Shown: positions 16,482 to 25,206, counted from the stretch's first letter. The stretch: DNA of 63,609 nt from Lachnospiraceae bacterium (GCA_030526195.1 JAUNDG010000015.1:1-63609), one strand, 5' to 3'. Made by a program: numbers and translations. The notes: a model not told the origin generated them from the letters alone.

Positions 16482-17174
16482 TTACTCCTTTCTCGGGTCG
16501 ATGATCTTAGCAGCATCAGCAACACGACCATACTGGCCTTTTGCCTTTTCCCAGGCAACGTTCGGTTCATCACCGTTCTTGATGAAGTCAGTCATCTTGC
16601 CAAGGGAGACAAACTGATAACCGATAACTTCGTCATTTTCGTCAAGAGCAATACCTGTGACATAGCCTTCAGCCATTTCCAGATAACGAACGCCTTTTTC
16701 CTTGGTGGCATACATTGTACCAACCTGAGAACGCAGACCCTTACCAAGGTCTTCCAGACCGGCGCCGATAGCCAGACCGTCATCAGAGAAAGCAGACTGT
16801 GTACGACCGTAAACGATCTGCAGGAACAGTTCTCTCATGGCTGTGTTGATGGCATCGCAGACAAGGTCAGTGTTCAGAGCTTCCAGGATAGTTTTACCCT
16901 GAAGGATTTCAGCGGCCATAGCAGCTGAGTGTGTCATACCTGAGCAGCCGATTGTTTCAACAAGAGCCTCTTCGATAACGCCGTTCTTGACGTTCAGAGA
17001 CAGCTTGCAGGCACCCTGCTGCGGAGCACACCAACCTACACCATGTGTAAAGCCGGAAATGTCTTCGATCTTTTTGGCATGTACCCACTTGCCTTCTTCC
17101 GGAATCGGGGCCGGTTCATGCTTGGCGCCTTTAGCGACGGGGCACATCATCTTGACTTCTTTTGTGTAAATCAT
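16482..17174 (-). CDS. IscU/NifU-like iron-sulfur cluster scaffold protein
   Basis: The 230-residue protein contains an IscU-like fold with GVIEEALVETIGCSGMTHSA near residue 75, matching the cysteine loop of the scaffold family, and GWCAPQQGAC upstream. It is longer than IscU (about 125-150) and has an extra C-terminal half. It has a good AAAGGAG site. It is the first gene of the two-gene unit with the GGGtGRT protein, behind a TATAAT promoter. No cysteine desulfurase is adjacent, so its sulfur donor must be encoded elsewhere. Confidence 0.82.
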   Translation of the reverse strand: MIYTKEVKMMCPVAKGAKHEPAPIPEEGKWVHAKKIEDISGFTHGVGWCAPQQGACKLSLNVKNGVIEEALVETIGCSGMTHSAAMAAEILQGKTILEALNTDLVCDAINTAMRELFLQIVYGRTQSAFSDDGLAIGAGLEDLGKGLRSQVGTMYATKEKGVRYLEMAEGYVTGIALDENDEVIGYQFVSLGKMTDFIKNGDEPNVAWEKAKGQYGRVADAAKIIDPRKE

Positions 17175-17246
17175 ATGATTCTCCTTTCAGATTGGAAGTC
17201 GCGGGTTTAGGATCTCCCTGATTAAAGCAAATAATATTTGCTGGAA

Positions 17247-17275
17247 ATTATACTTTGTGTAAGTTAACCCAACAG
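17247..17275 (-). promoter_or_regulatory. Promoter of the IscU-like/GGGtGRT operon
   Basis: On the minus strand TATAAT (17252-17247) is preceded by a weak -35 (TGTTGG) about 16 bp upstream. A GGAAATTATACTTTGTGTAA AT-rich segment surrounds it. Confidence 0.5.
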
Positions 17276-17411
17276 CCTTCATTATATTTAAGACAGGTCA
17301 CAGAGTCAACCGTATTCCCCGGGTTCTCGCCTTTTTCCTGGGCTTTTTTCATGTCTTTTTACATTCTTATGCGTTCAGACCAAACCGCAGGAGATTTCGC
17401 CGCCGATCCGT

Positions 17412-17600
17412 CATTTTTTCGGAAATGTGACGGCATCCCAACCGTATCGGCCACACACAGCCCGGCGCCGCCGATACTTCATTTTTGAGAAAATGTTCCG
17501 GCCTCTCGGGCAGGCGTTTTTCGAAAACGAACCGGCCTCTCGGAGCCCCATTTTCGGAAATGGTTCGACCTCACGAACGCGCCGTTTTTCCGGAAATGGC
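17412..17600. repeat. Tandem array of the CATTT...AAATG palindrome, period about 35 bp
   Basis: Palindromic cores start at 17412, 17480, 17515 (CG-variant), 17549 and 17584 (degenerate), so spacings are 68, 35, 34 and 35 bp. The 68 equals two periods, with a decayed unit between. Between cores the sequences are related (CCGGCCTCTCGG occurs twice). The stretch fills most of the 396-bp gap between the IscU-like gene and the acyltransferase gene, and its last unit overlaps the acyltransferase 3' end, encoding ISGKTARS. It is too degenerate for CRISPR. Confidence 0.75.
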
Positions 17601-18632
17601 ACCTTTCAAAGCCGTCACCCCTCGCAGCACCGCATCACTTATATAATGAAGGCACACGCCGGCGATGATGATCACCACCACATCAAGGGCAAACAAGAGA
17701 CCGAATTTATCCGTCATTCCCCGGGCGATCCACAGTTTTTCCAGACAGAGAATGATCACCAGGTGGTGCACCAGGAAAATGTCATAAGCATAGGTGCCCG
17801 CGGTTTTGACGAAGCCCGACAGCCGGGGCATTTTCGAAAATGAATCATCGAGGGACGCCCCCAGCATGAATAACAGCACCGCTGACACCGGCACCAGCCA
17901 GGCTCCGGGCACCGGCAGGGCCGTTGGCCACAGGGCGAGAGCTGCAAAGAGCAGTGCCCAGAGGCAGCCCCATTTTCGTGAAAGTTTCTGCCAGACCGTC
18001 GCCAACGCCATGCCCAGCAAAAACTCATACATCTTGAGGAAAAGATCCTGATAATAAGGGATCGGCCAGGGATACAAGGCACCGTAAATAAGGGCCGCAG
18101 CCGTGGCCAGAACGAGCGTGGGAACGGGGCATTTTTTCAGGAGAAGGCGGAGCAGCGGGAACACCAGGTACATGATGACGATGCAGCCCATGAACCACTC
18201 GCCCACCCCGAGGCTCATCACCGGGAAACCCAGGTTGGCCAGGAACCCGTCCATGGCCAGCAGATTGAAGACAAGTGTCCAGGGGGCGATGCCCTCCGGC
18301 ACGTGGCCGCCGTGGTTGATGAAAAAGACCGCCAGACTCATGATGTAGTAAGGGATCAGGATGCGCACCACCCGCTTCTTAAAATAAGTGCCGATGGAAA
18401 ACGGCGCGCTGCTCCGCTCCGCCGAGGTCATGAGACCCGCGCCGGAGAGCATGAAAAAGAGCGCCACCGCCGTCGTGGCCAGATGCAGGTTGCTGTTCAT
18501 ATAAAGATCGTGGTTAAACACCTCCGGCAGAATATCGTGCCGGACCATTTCCACCATCATGTGATAATAGATGATGGCGCTGAAGGCCAGCACCTTCAGC
18601 ACATCGAAATATACGATTCGTTTCTTGTCCAT
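17571..18632 (-). CDS. Acyltransferase family 3 membrane protein
   Basis: The protein is 353 residues from the Met that gives the canonical family start (KKRIVYFDVLKVLAFSAIIY); the ribosome site there is weak, and longer in-frame starts exist. It has about ten hydrophobic helices, the conserved H in YYHMM and the R in SAERSS. Such enzymes O-acylate envelope sugars or peptidoglycan. Its C-terminal codons lie in the palindrome array, and a perfect copy (17829-17842) is in frame in the SFSKMP segment. It is monocistronic. Confidence 0.8.
   Translation of the reverse strand: MDKKRIVYFDVLKVLAFSAIIYYHMMVEMVRHDILPEVFNHDLYMNSNLHLATTAVALFFMLSGAGLMTSAERSSAPFSIGTYFKKRVVRILIPYYIMSLAVFFINHGGHVPEGIAPWTLVFNLLAMDGFLANLGFPVMSLGVGEWFMGCIVIMYLVFPLLRLLLKKCPVPTLVLATAAALIYGALYPWPIPYYQDLFLKMYEFLLGMALATVWQKLSRKWGCLWALLFAALALWPTALPVPGAWLVPVSAVLLFMLGASLDDSFSKMPRLSGFVKTAGTYAYDIFLVHHLVIILCLEKLWIARGMTDKFGLLFALDVVVIIIAGVCLHYISDAVLRGVTALKGAISGKTARS
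17829..17842. repeat. Perfect 14-bp palindrome copy CATTTTCGAAAATG inside the acyltransferase gene
   Basis: This is the only exactly symmetric 14-mer of the family in the window. It encodes SFSKM in the loop between two predicted helices. Confidence 0.65.
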
Positions 18633-18890
18633 GCCCTCATTATAACCGCTCACAGGCGGCATGGCTACGGGATTTGTCCGGGGACTCATGTCCGCAACTG
18701 TGATATAATCAAGGTGATATGTGCCGAGGGGCACATGTGACCGGATGCATTATCACCCCATCATTTTTAGGACATGTTGGGAAAATGGCATTCGGCCGAT
18801 AACCGGCGGCGTTGGCTGTGATAAGTCACGGCAGCCGGGAAACTCATTTTCAAAAAAAGACGGCAGCTGTAAGGCTGCCGGGGAGGTCAA

Positions 18891-19529
18891 ATGACAAAAC
18901 AGGAACTGGCTCTTAAAACCATCGCCCGCCTGAAGGAGGCTTATCCGGATGCCGCCTGCACCCTGGATTACAATGAAGCCTGGAAGCTCCTTGTGAGTGT
19001 GCGGCTGGCGGCACAGTGCACCGACGCCCGGGTCAATGTGGTGGTGGAAGGCCTTTATGAAAAATACCCCACCGTGGCTGCCTTGGCCGCGGCGGATGTT
19101 AATGACATCGAAGCCATCGTGCGGCCCTGTGGGCTTGGGCCCAGCAAAGCCCGGGACATCAGCGCCTGCATGAAGATCCTGCACGAGACCTATAACGACC
19201 ATGTGCCGGATGATTTCAACGCACTCCTCAAGCTCCCCGGGGTGGGCCGGAAAAGTGCCAACCTCATCATGGGGGACGTGTTCGGCAAACCCGCCATCGT
19301 CACCGACACCCATTGCATCCGTCTCACCAACCGCATCGGCCTCGTAGACGGCATCAAGGAACCGAAAAAGGTGGAAATGGCGCTCTGGAAGATCATCCCG
19401 CCTGAGGAGGGCAGCGATTTCTGCCACCGCCTGGTAATCCACGGCCGGGAGGTCTGCACCGCCCGCACCCATCCCTATTGCGATAAATGTTGTTTGCAGG
19501 ATATCTGCGGAAAGCACGGGGTGGACTGA
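18891..19529 (+). CDS. nth: Endonuclease III
   Basis: The 212-residue DNA glycosylase/AP lyase has the helix-hairpin-helix LPGVGRKSANLIMG with catalytic Lys, the catalytic Asp in VTDTHC, and a C-terminal [4Fe-4S] cysteine loop CTARTHPYCDKC...C with one extra residue before the second cysteine relative to the E. coli enzyme. It removes oxidised pyrimidines. GGGGAGG lies 5 bases before the ATG. The stop is 3 bases from the downstream M20 gene, so they share a transcript; a functional link is not obvious. Confidence 0.95.
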   Translation: MTKQELALKTIARLKEAYPDAACTLDYNEAWKLLVSVRLAAQCTDARVNVVVEGLYEKYPTVAALAAADVNDIEAIVRPCGLGPSKARDISACMKILHETYNDHVPDDFNALLKLPGVGRKSANLIMGDVFGKPAIVTDTHCIRLTNRIGLVDGIKEPKKVEMALWKIIPPEEGSDFCHRLVIHGREVCTARTHPYCDKCCLQDICGKHGVD

Positions 19530-19532
19530 ACT

Positions 19533-20702
19533 ATGACATATTTTGAAAAAGCTTTGACTCTCAATGACACCATCATCAAGGACCGCCGCTGGTTCCACAC
19601 CAACGCGGAGGTGGGGCTTCATATGCCCAAGGCGCAAACTTACGTCCTCAGCCGTCTTTCGGAAATGGGGATCGTCGGCCGTCCCTGCGGCGGTGGCGTG
19701 GTCGCAGAGATCGGCAGTGGGGACAGGGTTCTGCTCCTCCGGGCCGATATGGACGCCCTGCCCATGCCGGAGGAAAGCGGCGAACCCTTCGCCTGCCCCA
19801 CCGGCACCGAGGCCCACACCTGTGGCCATGATTTCCATGCCGCCATGCTGCTCTCGGCCGCTTCCATGTTGAAGGCCAATGAAGCCAATCTGAAAGGCCG
19901 GGTGCGCTTTATGTTCCAGCCCGCCGAGGAAACCTTCGAAGGGGCCAAAGCCATGATGGCCGACGGCCTTTTTGACAACGGCAAGCCGGATGCGGCCATG
20001 GCCCTTCATGTCACCGCCGGCCGGATGCCCACGGGGCTTGTGATGTATAATGCCGGCCAGACCATGATGTTTTCCGCCGACGGCTTCCGCCTGACCATCA
20101 AGGGCAAAGGGTCCCACGGGGCCTATCCTCATCTGTCGGTGGATCCCATCAATATCGGGGTGCACATCCATCTGGCGCTGCAGGAACTGATCGCCCGGGA
20201 AGCGGATCCGACAAAGTCAGCCATTCTCACCATCGGCAAGTTTGAGGCCGGTGCCGCTGCCAATATCATCCCGGACACGGCCATTTTAGAAGGGACGCTC
20301 CGCACCAATGATGCGAAGGTCCGCAGTCTCCTGGTGCGCCGTATCAAGGAAGTGGCGGAAGGCACAGCCGCTCTGTTCGGTGGGTCTGTTGAACTGACGG
20401 TACTCTCCGATGTGCCGCCGCTCCTTTGCGACAAAACCCTGACGGACAAAATGGTCGGCTTCATCAAGGAATTGCCGATCCCGAACCTTAACTTTTTGCC
20501 GGAGGTCTCCTCCTCCGCCTCGGAGGATTTTGCTTTCATCGCCGAGCAGATCCCGGCCGTTTTCATGTATGTTTCCGCCGGCTTTACGGATGAGCGGGGC
20601 GATGCCTCCGCTCACAATCCCAAAGTTCGATTTAACGAAGGGGTCTGCCCCATCGGCGCCGCCGCGCTGGCCCACTGCGCGGAGCGGTATCTGGAATCCT
20701 GA
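19533..20702 (+). CDS. M20-family amidohydrolase (N-acyl amino acid hydrolase type)
   Basis: The 389-residue protein has the zinc/manganese binding motifs of the hippurate hydrolase/IAA-amino-acid hydrolase group: RADMDALPMPEE, HTCGHDFHAAML, QPAEETFEGAKAM and the C-terminal SSASEDFAF, with a dimerisation insert (about 180-290). It hydrolyses N-acylated amino acids in the cytosol. It is read directly after nth and ends at a strong terminator. The specific acyl substrate is not evident. Confidence 0.88.
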   Translation: MTYFEKALTLNDTIIKDRRWFHTNAEVGLHMPKAQTYVLSRLSEMGIVGRPCGGGVVAEIGSGDRVLLLRADMDALPMPEESGEPFACPTGTEAHTCGHDFHAAMLLSAASMLKANEANLKGRVRFMFQPAEETFEGAKAMMADGLFDNGKPDAAMALHVTAGRMPTGLVMYNAGQTMMFSADGFRLTIKGKGSHGAYPHLSVDPINIGVHIHLALQELIAREADPTKSAILTIGKFEAGAAANIIPDTAILEGTLRTNDAKVRSLLVRRIKEVAEGTAALFGGSVELTVLSDVPPLLCDKTLTDKMVGFIKELPIPNLNFLPEVSSSASEDFAFIAEQIPAVFMYVSAGFTDERGDASAHNPKVRFNEGVCPIGAAALAHCAERYLES

Positions 20703-20708
20703 GTATAT

Positions 20709-20769
20709 AAAAAACTTCCCTGATCTTGAGGACTGATCGTCATCAAGAGTCAGGGAAGTTCTTTTTTTA
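20709..20769 (+). terminator. Bidirectional terminator after the M20 gene
   Basis: AACTTCCCTGA pairs with TCAGGGAAGTT across about 25 bases and is followed by CTTTTTTTA. The leading AAAAAA also makes it usable for the convergent symporter gene. Confidence 0.85.
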
Positions 20770-20803
20770 TTTGTATCAGGCAATCACTGTCTGGGTGATC
20801 GCT

Positions 20804-22174
20804 TTATTTCTTTTTATGCGGAATGCACTTCACAACAATAGCTGTCAGGGCAAACAGGGCGATGGCGTTGGGGATAACCATCAGCTGGTTGAACATATCG
20901 GACAGTTCCCAGACAAGGTCGCTGGCTGTCAGTGTGCCCAGGAAGATGAAGACCAGGGCGATCACGGTGTAAACCACGGCGCTCTTCTTGCCGAAGAGAT
21001 ACTGCATGTTGATCTTGCCGAACAGGTTCCAGCTCAGGATGGTGGAGAAGGCAAAGAAGAACAGACAGATGGCCACGAAAATGGCACCGAAGTTGCTGCC
21101 CATAACAGAACCGAAAGCATTCTGGGCCAGGTTGGCTTTGTTGATGCTGTCCGGGATCACGCCGTTAGCCAGCACACCGTCAGAGGTGTACATAGTGGAA
21201 ATGATGACCAGAGCGTTCAGTGTCAGAACGATAAAGGTGTCGATGAACACACCGGCCATAGCCACAATACCCTGTTCATGGGGTGTTTCAACGTGAGCCA
21301 GCGCATGAGCATGCGGTGTGGAACCCATACCGGCTTCGTTTGAGAAAAGACCTCTCTTGGCACCCTGGCTCAGAGCTGTCTTCAGCGCGTAACCGATACC
21401 ACCACCGATGATGGCCTGCGGCTGGAAAGCATAACGGAAGATCATGGCGAATGTTGCCGGGATGTACTTGATCCGGATGATGAGCACGATAAGAGCACCA
21501 ACCAGGAAAATGCAGGCCATGATCGGCACGACCTTTTCAGTAACAGAAGCCAGACGCTTGACGCCGCCCAGGAAAACAGCACCGCAGATGAGCACCATAG
21601 CGATACCGATGACCCATGTGGGAATACCGAAGGCTGTGCTGGCTGTGGAAGCAATAGAGTTTGACTGCACCATGCAGCCGAAGAAACCAAGTGCCAGGAT
21701 AATGGCGACAGCAAAGAAACGAGCCAGGCCCTTACCGAAGGCGCCCTTGAAGGCTGTGGTGATGTAGTAGACCGGACCACCCTGAATGCTGCCGTCTTCA
21801 CTCACCTGACGTGTTTCCTGAGCCAGTGTGGCTTCAGCGTAAATGGTAGCCATACCAAAGAAGGCGATGACCCACATCCAGAAAATGGCACCCGGGCCGC
21901 CGGTGAGGATCGCACCGCTGGCGCCGACGATGTTGCCGGTACCGACCTGAGCCGCGATGGCTGTGGCCAGAGCCTGGAAGGATGTCATCCCGCCGTCATG
22001 CTTTTTACCGGAAAGATGAATGCTGCCGAAGGTCTTCTTCATGGAAGCCCCGAAGTAACGAACCTGCACAAAACGTGTCTTGAAGGTGTACCAAAGACCC
22101 ACGCCCAGCAGCAGGACGATCAGGACGTAGTCAGACAGGTACGCATTGATGGTTTGTACAATTTGCAATAACAT
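20804..22174 (-). CDS. Sodium:alanine/glycine symporter (AGCS family)
   Basis: The 456-residue protein with about eleven helices carries AGCS signatures: SFQALATAIAAQVGTGNIVG near residue 65, FWMWVIAFFGMATIYAEATLAQ, and SNEAGMGSTPHAHALAH near residue 280. It imports glycine or alanine with sodium across the inner membrane. The leader contains a glycine-riboswitch aptamer and an intrinsic terminator, which indicates that glycine, rather than alanine alone, is the regulated substrate. It is convergent with the M20 gene. Confidence 0.92.
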   Translation of the reverse strand: MLLQIVQTINAYLSDYVLIVLLLGVGLWYTFKTRFVQVRYFGASMKKTFGSIHLSGKKHDGGMTSFQALATAIAAQVGTGNIVGASGAILTGGPGAIFWMWVIAFFGMATIYAEATLAQETRQVSEDGSIQGGPVYYITTAFKGAFGKGLARFFAVAIILALGFFGCMVQSNSIASTASTAFGIPTWVIGIAMVLICGAVFLGGVKRLASVTEKVVPIMACIFLVGALIVLIIRIKYIPATFAMIFRYAFQPQAIIGGGIGYALKTALSQGAKRGLFSNEAGMGSTPHAHALAHVETPHEQGIVAMAGVFIDTFIVLTLNALVIISTMYTSDGVLANGVIPDSINKANLAQNAFGSVMGSNFGAIFVAICLFFFAFSTILSWNLFGKINMQYLFGKKSAVVYTVIALVFIFLGTLTASDLVWELSDMFNQLMVIPNAIALFALTAIVVKCIPHKKK

Positions 22175-22206
22175 AGTTCCCTCCTCATTTTTACCCTGAA
22201 GAAAAA

Positions 22207-22237
22207 GAAAAGAGCCGTCGAAACCGACGGCTCAGAA
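22207..22237 (-). terminator. Leader terminator of the glycine riboswitch
   Basis: Minus strand: GAGCCGTCGG, TTTC, CCGACGGCTC-type stem followed by TTTTCTTTTTC. It lies between aptamer and ribosome site of the symporter gene, so it is the likely expression platform. Confidence 0.75.
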
Positions 22238-22251
22238 TAAGTCAAAAACAC

Positions 22252-22266
22252 TCATTTTCAAAATGA
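22252..22266. repeat. Palindrome copy TCATTTT-C-AAAATGA in the riboswitch leader
   Basis: Seven-base arms surround a single C. It is located between the aptamer and the terminator hairpin, where it can form its own small stem. Confidence 0.65.
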
Positions 22267-22276
22267 TGGTTTTCAG

Positions 22277-22356
22277 CCTTGTTCTTTTGCCTGAGAGATT
22301 CGGCACACATCTGCACCTTACACCGTCGGCACTCAATTTAATGAGATTCTCCAAAG
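22277..22356 (-). promoter_or_regulatory. Glycine riboswitch aptamer
   Basis: The minus strand shows the aptamer from GGAGAATCTCATT (near 22352) through GTGCCGACGGTGTAAGG to the conserved ATCTCTCAGGCAAAAGAAC near 22284. A degenerate segment upstream (GTATCC ... GGATAT, about 22360-22410) may be a ghost or first aptamer. It controls the AGCS symporter through the downstream terminator. In other species glycine riboswitches act as ON switches for cleavage-system genes and sometimes as OFF switches for transporters. Confidence 0.88.
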
Positions 22357-22562
22357 CGCCCTCCATATCCGGTTTCAGCGGCCATCGTCTTCAGCCAAGC
22401 CGATTCTGGATACTTCTTCGGGATTCAGTTGTACATTCGTTACAGTATCACAGAATTCAATACTTTACAAGATAAAAGTGACCGGAAACGAAGCATTTTC
22501 TTTCGAATCTCGCTTCGCTCCGGTCAATTATATTTTTGAAAATGAAGTGGCATGTGCCCGTC

Positions 22563-24041
22563 TTACGGTGAAGCAGTCACAGCCTCATGTGTCCGGTCAT
22601 AACGCCACTTCCGCAGCAGGAACACCACCAGCATGTAGCACCAGCTGAAGCCCTCAGCCCAGGCGATGACCATATTATCAAAGATGCCCACCAGCGAGTA
22701 AGACAGCGCGATACGCACCAGAAGACCTGACACGGTGATGGCTCCGGCGGCGAACACATCGCCCCGGCCCTCCAGATAACCGCTCAGCGCCAGCATCACG
22801 CCGAAGATCGGATAGAAGGAGCCCAGTCTCCGGAAGAAATTAAGGCCGATGGAGGCCGCTTCCGGTCCAACGCCGAAAATGCTGACCATGGTGCCGCCCA
22901 TGAACCAGATAAAGAGGGCCATGATGCCGGAAAACAGCAGCATCAGGAGCACACCCTTTGAGAAGAACTGCCGGGCCCTCTTGGTATCGCCGGCTCCCAC
23001 GCTTTGAGATACCATGGTGGAAATCCCGACCCCCGTGTTGATGACCGGCAGGAGCAGGGCGGAATCCACCCGGTAGCTGGTGGTGATGGCCGCGACGGTC
23101 ACTTCGCCGAAGCCATTCATGAAATTCTGCAGCAGCACAGAGCCAAGGCCCGTGAGCATACTCTTGATGGTGATGGGAATCGCCAGCGCCAATCCCTCCC
23201 GCACGATCACCGGATCCCAGAGACGGCGATCCGCAGCCGTATCATTTTCGGAAATGGGCTGTGTCGCAGCCACTGATGCCGCGCCCGCAGCGGACTCATT
23301 TTCGGAAATGGGCTGCGTCGGGGCCTGTAACAACTTGCCGAAAAGATGCAGATCGGGGTATTTACGGCAGGTGATGATCACCACAAGGATCGCCGACAGA
23401 GCCTGGGTCAGCACCGTCGCCCAGGCGGCACCGGCCACGCCGGCATTGAGAACCGCCACAAAAACATAGTCAAGGATCACATTTAAAATGCCTGCCACGG
23501 CCAGGCACACGAAGGGGCTGCGGCTGTTGCCCATCCCCCGGAGGATGGCGGCGTACACGTTGTAAATGGCGAGCCACGGCATACCCAGGAGCACCAGATG
23601 CATGTACACGGCCCCATCCTCTAAGATCGCGGCCGGTGTTTCCATGATGAGGAGGATCTGACCGCTGAAGAAGAAGCCGATGACAGCCAGGACAAGCCCC
23701 ACCGCCAGAAGGATCGCCAGGAAGCTCCCCAGCACCCGGCGCTGCTTATGATGTTCGCCGGCACCAAAGTAGCGGGCGGACAGAATGGACACGCCGGAGG
23801 AAAAGCCCGTCAGCAACATCACCAGCAACTGGGTCAGGACCACGGTGGCCCCCACCGCCCCCAGGGCTGCCTCACCGGCCACATTGCCCAGAATGAAGGC
23901 GTCGGCCCAGTTGAACATCTGCTGCAGCAGAGCCCCCAGAATGAGGGGAATCGAGAATAGCACCAGCTGCTTCGTGAGACTCATTTCCTTAGGATTGCTG
24001 TGATTGGCCGGTCCTTTTGCGGCCGTGTTATGACTCGTCAT
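22563..24041 (-). CDS. MATE-family efflux protein with in-frame repeat insertion
   Basis: The 492-residue protein has the twelve-helix MATE fold in two halves (SIPLILGALLQQMFNWADAF in the first, AIPITIKSMLTGLGSVLLQN in the second). It exports drugs or metabolites by cation antiport. The cytosolic linker between the halves is extended by an 18-residue duplicated unit: TQPISENESAAGAASVAA, then TQPISEND. Each unit carries a palindrome copy (23243, 23297). The gene starts 14 bases inside the diguanylate cyclase 3' end, so translation is coupled. Confidence 0.85.
   Translation of the reverse strand: MTSHNTAAKGPANHSNPKEMSLTKQLVLFSIPLILGALLQQMFNWADAFILGNVAGEAALGAVGATVVLTQLLVMLLTGFSSGVSILSARYFGAGEHHKQRRVLGSFLAILLAVGLVLAVIGFFFSGQILLIMETPAAILEDGAVYMHLVLLGMPWLAIYNVYAAILRGMGNSRSPFVCLAVAGILNVILDYVFVAVLNAGVAGAAWATVLTQALSAILVVIITCRKYPDLHLFGKLLQAPTQPISENESAAGAASVAATQPISENDTAADRRLWDPVIVREGLALAIPITIKSMLTGLGSVLLQNFMNGFGEVTVAAITTSYRVDSALLLPVINTGVGISTMVSQSVGAGDTKRARQFFSKGVLLMLLFSGIMALFIWFMGGTMVSIFGVGPEAASIGLNFFRRLGSFYPIFGVMLALSGYLEGRGDVFAAGAITVSGLLVRIALSYSLVGIFDNMVIAWAEGFSWCYMLVVFLLRKWRYDRTHEAVTASP
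23243..23310. repeat. Two in-frame CATTTTCGGAAATG palindromes, 54 bp apart, in the MATE gene
   Basis: Identical 14-mers at 23243-23256 and 23297-23310 sit in matching contexts (CATTTTCGGAAATGGGCTG), separated by exactly 18 codons. They encode repeated TQPISEN peptides in the linker between transporter halves. Confidence 0.75.
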
Positions 24042-25206
24042 GGTTATCAGATTCCATCCTTTGTTTCCGACGATCCGCCGGATTGTTTTGATAGTAGACC
24101 TGCTTGTTCAGGTACATTTTCTTGTCGATGGTATTGAGGAACTCGTTGACCGACTGGGCGCCGGTGTCGAACACCGCATAGCCCATGCTGACCGACAGCT
24201 CGTAGGGCTTGCCGCTGACCTCATTGTACCGGTGGAAGCCTTCCTCGATGCGTTTCGTGCAGGCCAGCACCTGATCCGCCTCCCAGGTATTGATGAGGGC
24301 AATGAATTCGTCGCCGGCGTAGCGGATAACATCGCCGTAACTGCCCACGCCTGTCTTGATGATGCCCGCAGCATTGACAAGCGCCCGATCTCCTTCGGCA
24401 TGTCCGTAGGTGTCGTTGATGCCCTTAAAAATGTTAAGATCCAGCATAATGCCCGAGACGAACTGATCCGTCTGCTTTTCCAGCCGGCTCTTCACTTCCT
24501 CAAGATAAGAGCGATTGTAAAGGCCCGTCAGGCTGTCCCGGAAAATGCGCTCGTCCATAAGGCTCGAAAGCACAGCGGAAATGGCGATGGCATTGCACAG
24601 CCCCATAAAACTGGTTTGCAGCAACAGTTCCATCACCATACCGAAAAATGACGGCAGCATGTACTCCCAGATGGGGAAATACTTCAGCGCGCCGCCTTTG
24701 TGGCGGGATGACCGATAAACCACCAGGGCACAGGCGAAGTAAAAGAGCACGATCAGGCCGAAAATGGCCACACGTCCTTCCGTCCGATAGATATTGTCCC
24801 GATAGCTGAACACCTGCGCATCAAACAGGTTGGCCACCAGAAGCCCGATGCCCACCAGAACCGGCACCTGCATCACCAGGCGGAGGCTACGGCCAAGCTT
24901 AACACCCACATGCTCCGCCACAAACTTGACCCAGGTCATTTCCAAAAGGACATTGATGAGGTAATCAAGCGAACACGCCGTATACAGCACCACCGTGACG
25001 GCCTTCCCCGGCACACCATCCAGAAGTCCGTTCAGGAGATCCAGCACACAATAAATGCCCACCATCAGCACCATGCCGAGGATCAGCGCATACTGCTTGC
25101 CATAAGAGCGAAACCGCTTGCGCGCCCCCACCAGCATAATGACACACAGCAGGATGCCGGACAGATTCGCGATCAGCGGGGCCTTGACTGATAATAGATA
25201 ATCCAT
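24028..25206 (-). CDS. Membrane-bound diguanylate cyclase (GGDEF domain)
   Basis: The 392-residue protein has six to seven N-terminal helices (about 1-200) and a C-terminal GGDEF domain: DSLTGLYNRSYLEE, LDLNIFKGINDTYGHAEGD and the active loop RYAGDEF. The first Gly is Ala, a tolerated change in active enzymes. No RxxD inhibitory site precedes the loop (the segment reads IKTGVGSY). It would make cyclic di-GMP in response to a membrane or extracellular signal. Its 3' end overlaps the start of the MATE exporter, suggesting joint expression. Confidence 0.85.
   Translation of the reverse strand: MDYLLSVKAPLIANLSGILLCVIMLVGARKRFRSYGKQYALILGMVLMVGIYCVLDLLNGLLDGVPGKAVTVVLYTACSLDYLINVLLEMTWVKFVAEHVGVKLGRSLRLVMQVPVLVGIGLLVANLFDAQVFSYRDNIYRTEGRVAIFGLIVLFYFACALVVYRSSRHKGGALKYFPIWEYMLPSFFGMVMELLLQTSFMGLCNAIAISAVLSSLMDERIFRDSLTGLYNRSYLEEVKSRLEKQTDQFVSGIMLDLNIFKGINDTYGHAEGDRALVNAAGIIKTGVGSYGDVIRYAGDEFIALINTWEADQVLACTKRIEEGFHRYNEVSGKPYELSVSMGYAVFDTGAQSVNEFLNTIDKKMYLNKQVYYQNNPADRRKQRMESDNHDES

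Noticed and set aside
15765-16928. Plus-strand open frame opposite the GGGtGRT and scaffold genes
   Set aside because: It is antisense to two recognisable proteins and lacks a ribosome site.
17412-17600. CRISPR array
   Set aside because: Repeat units are degenerate, cores are only 14-16 bp, spacings of 34-35 bp leave no distinct spacers, and no cas genes are nearby.
17411-17602. 63-codon minus-strand frame with repeated FPKM/FSKN/FSKM peptides
   Set aside because: The peptides follow from the palindrome array; the DNA period of 34-35 is not a multiple of three, so a real repeat protein is unlikely.
18753-20171. Long minus-strand open frame opposite nth and the M20 gene
   Set aside because: It is the antisense shadow of two well-supported genes with conserved motifs; its sequence is low-complexity and matches no family I know.
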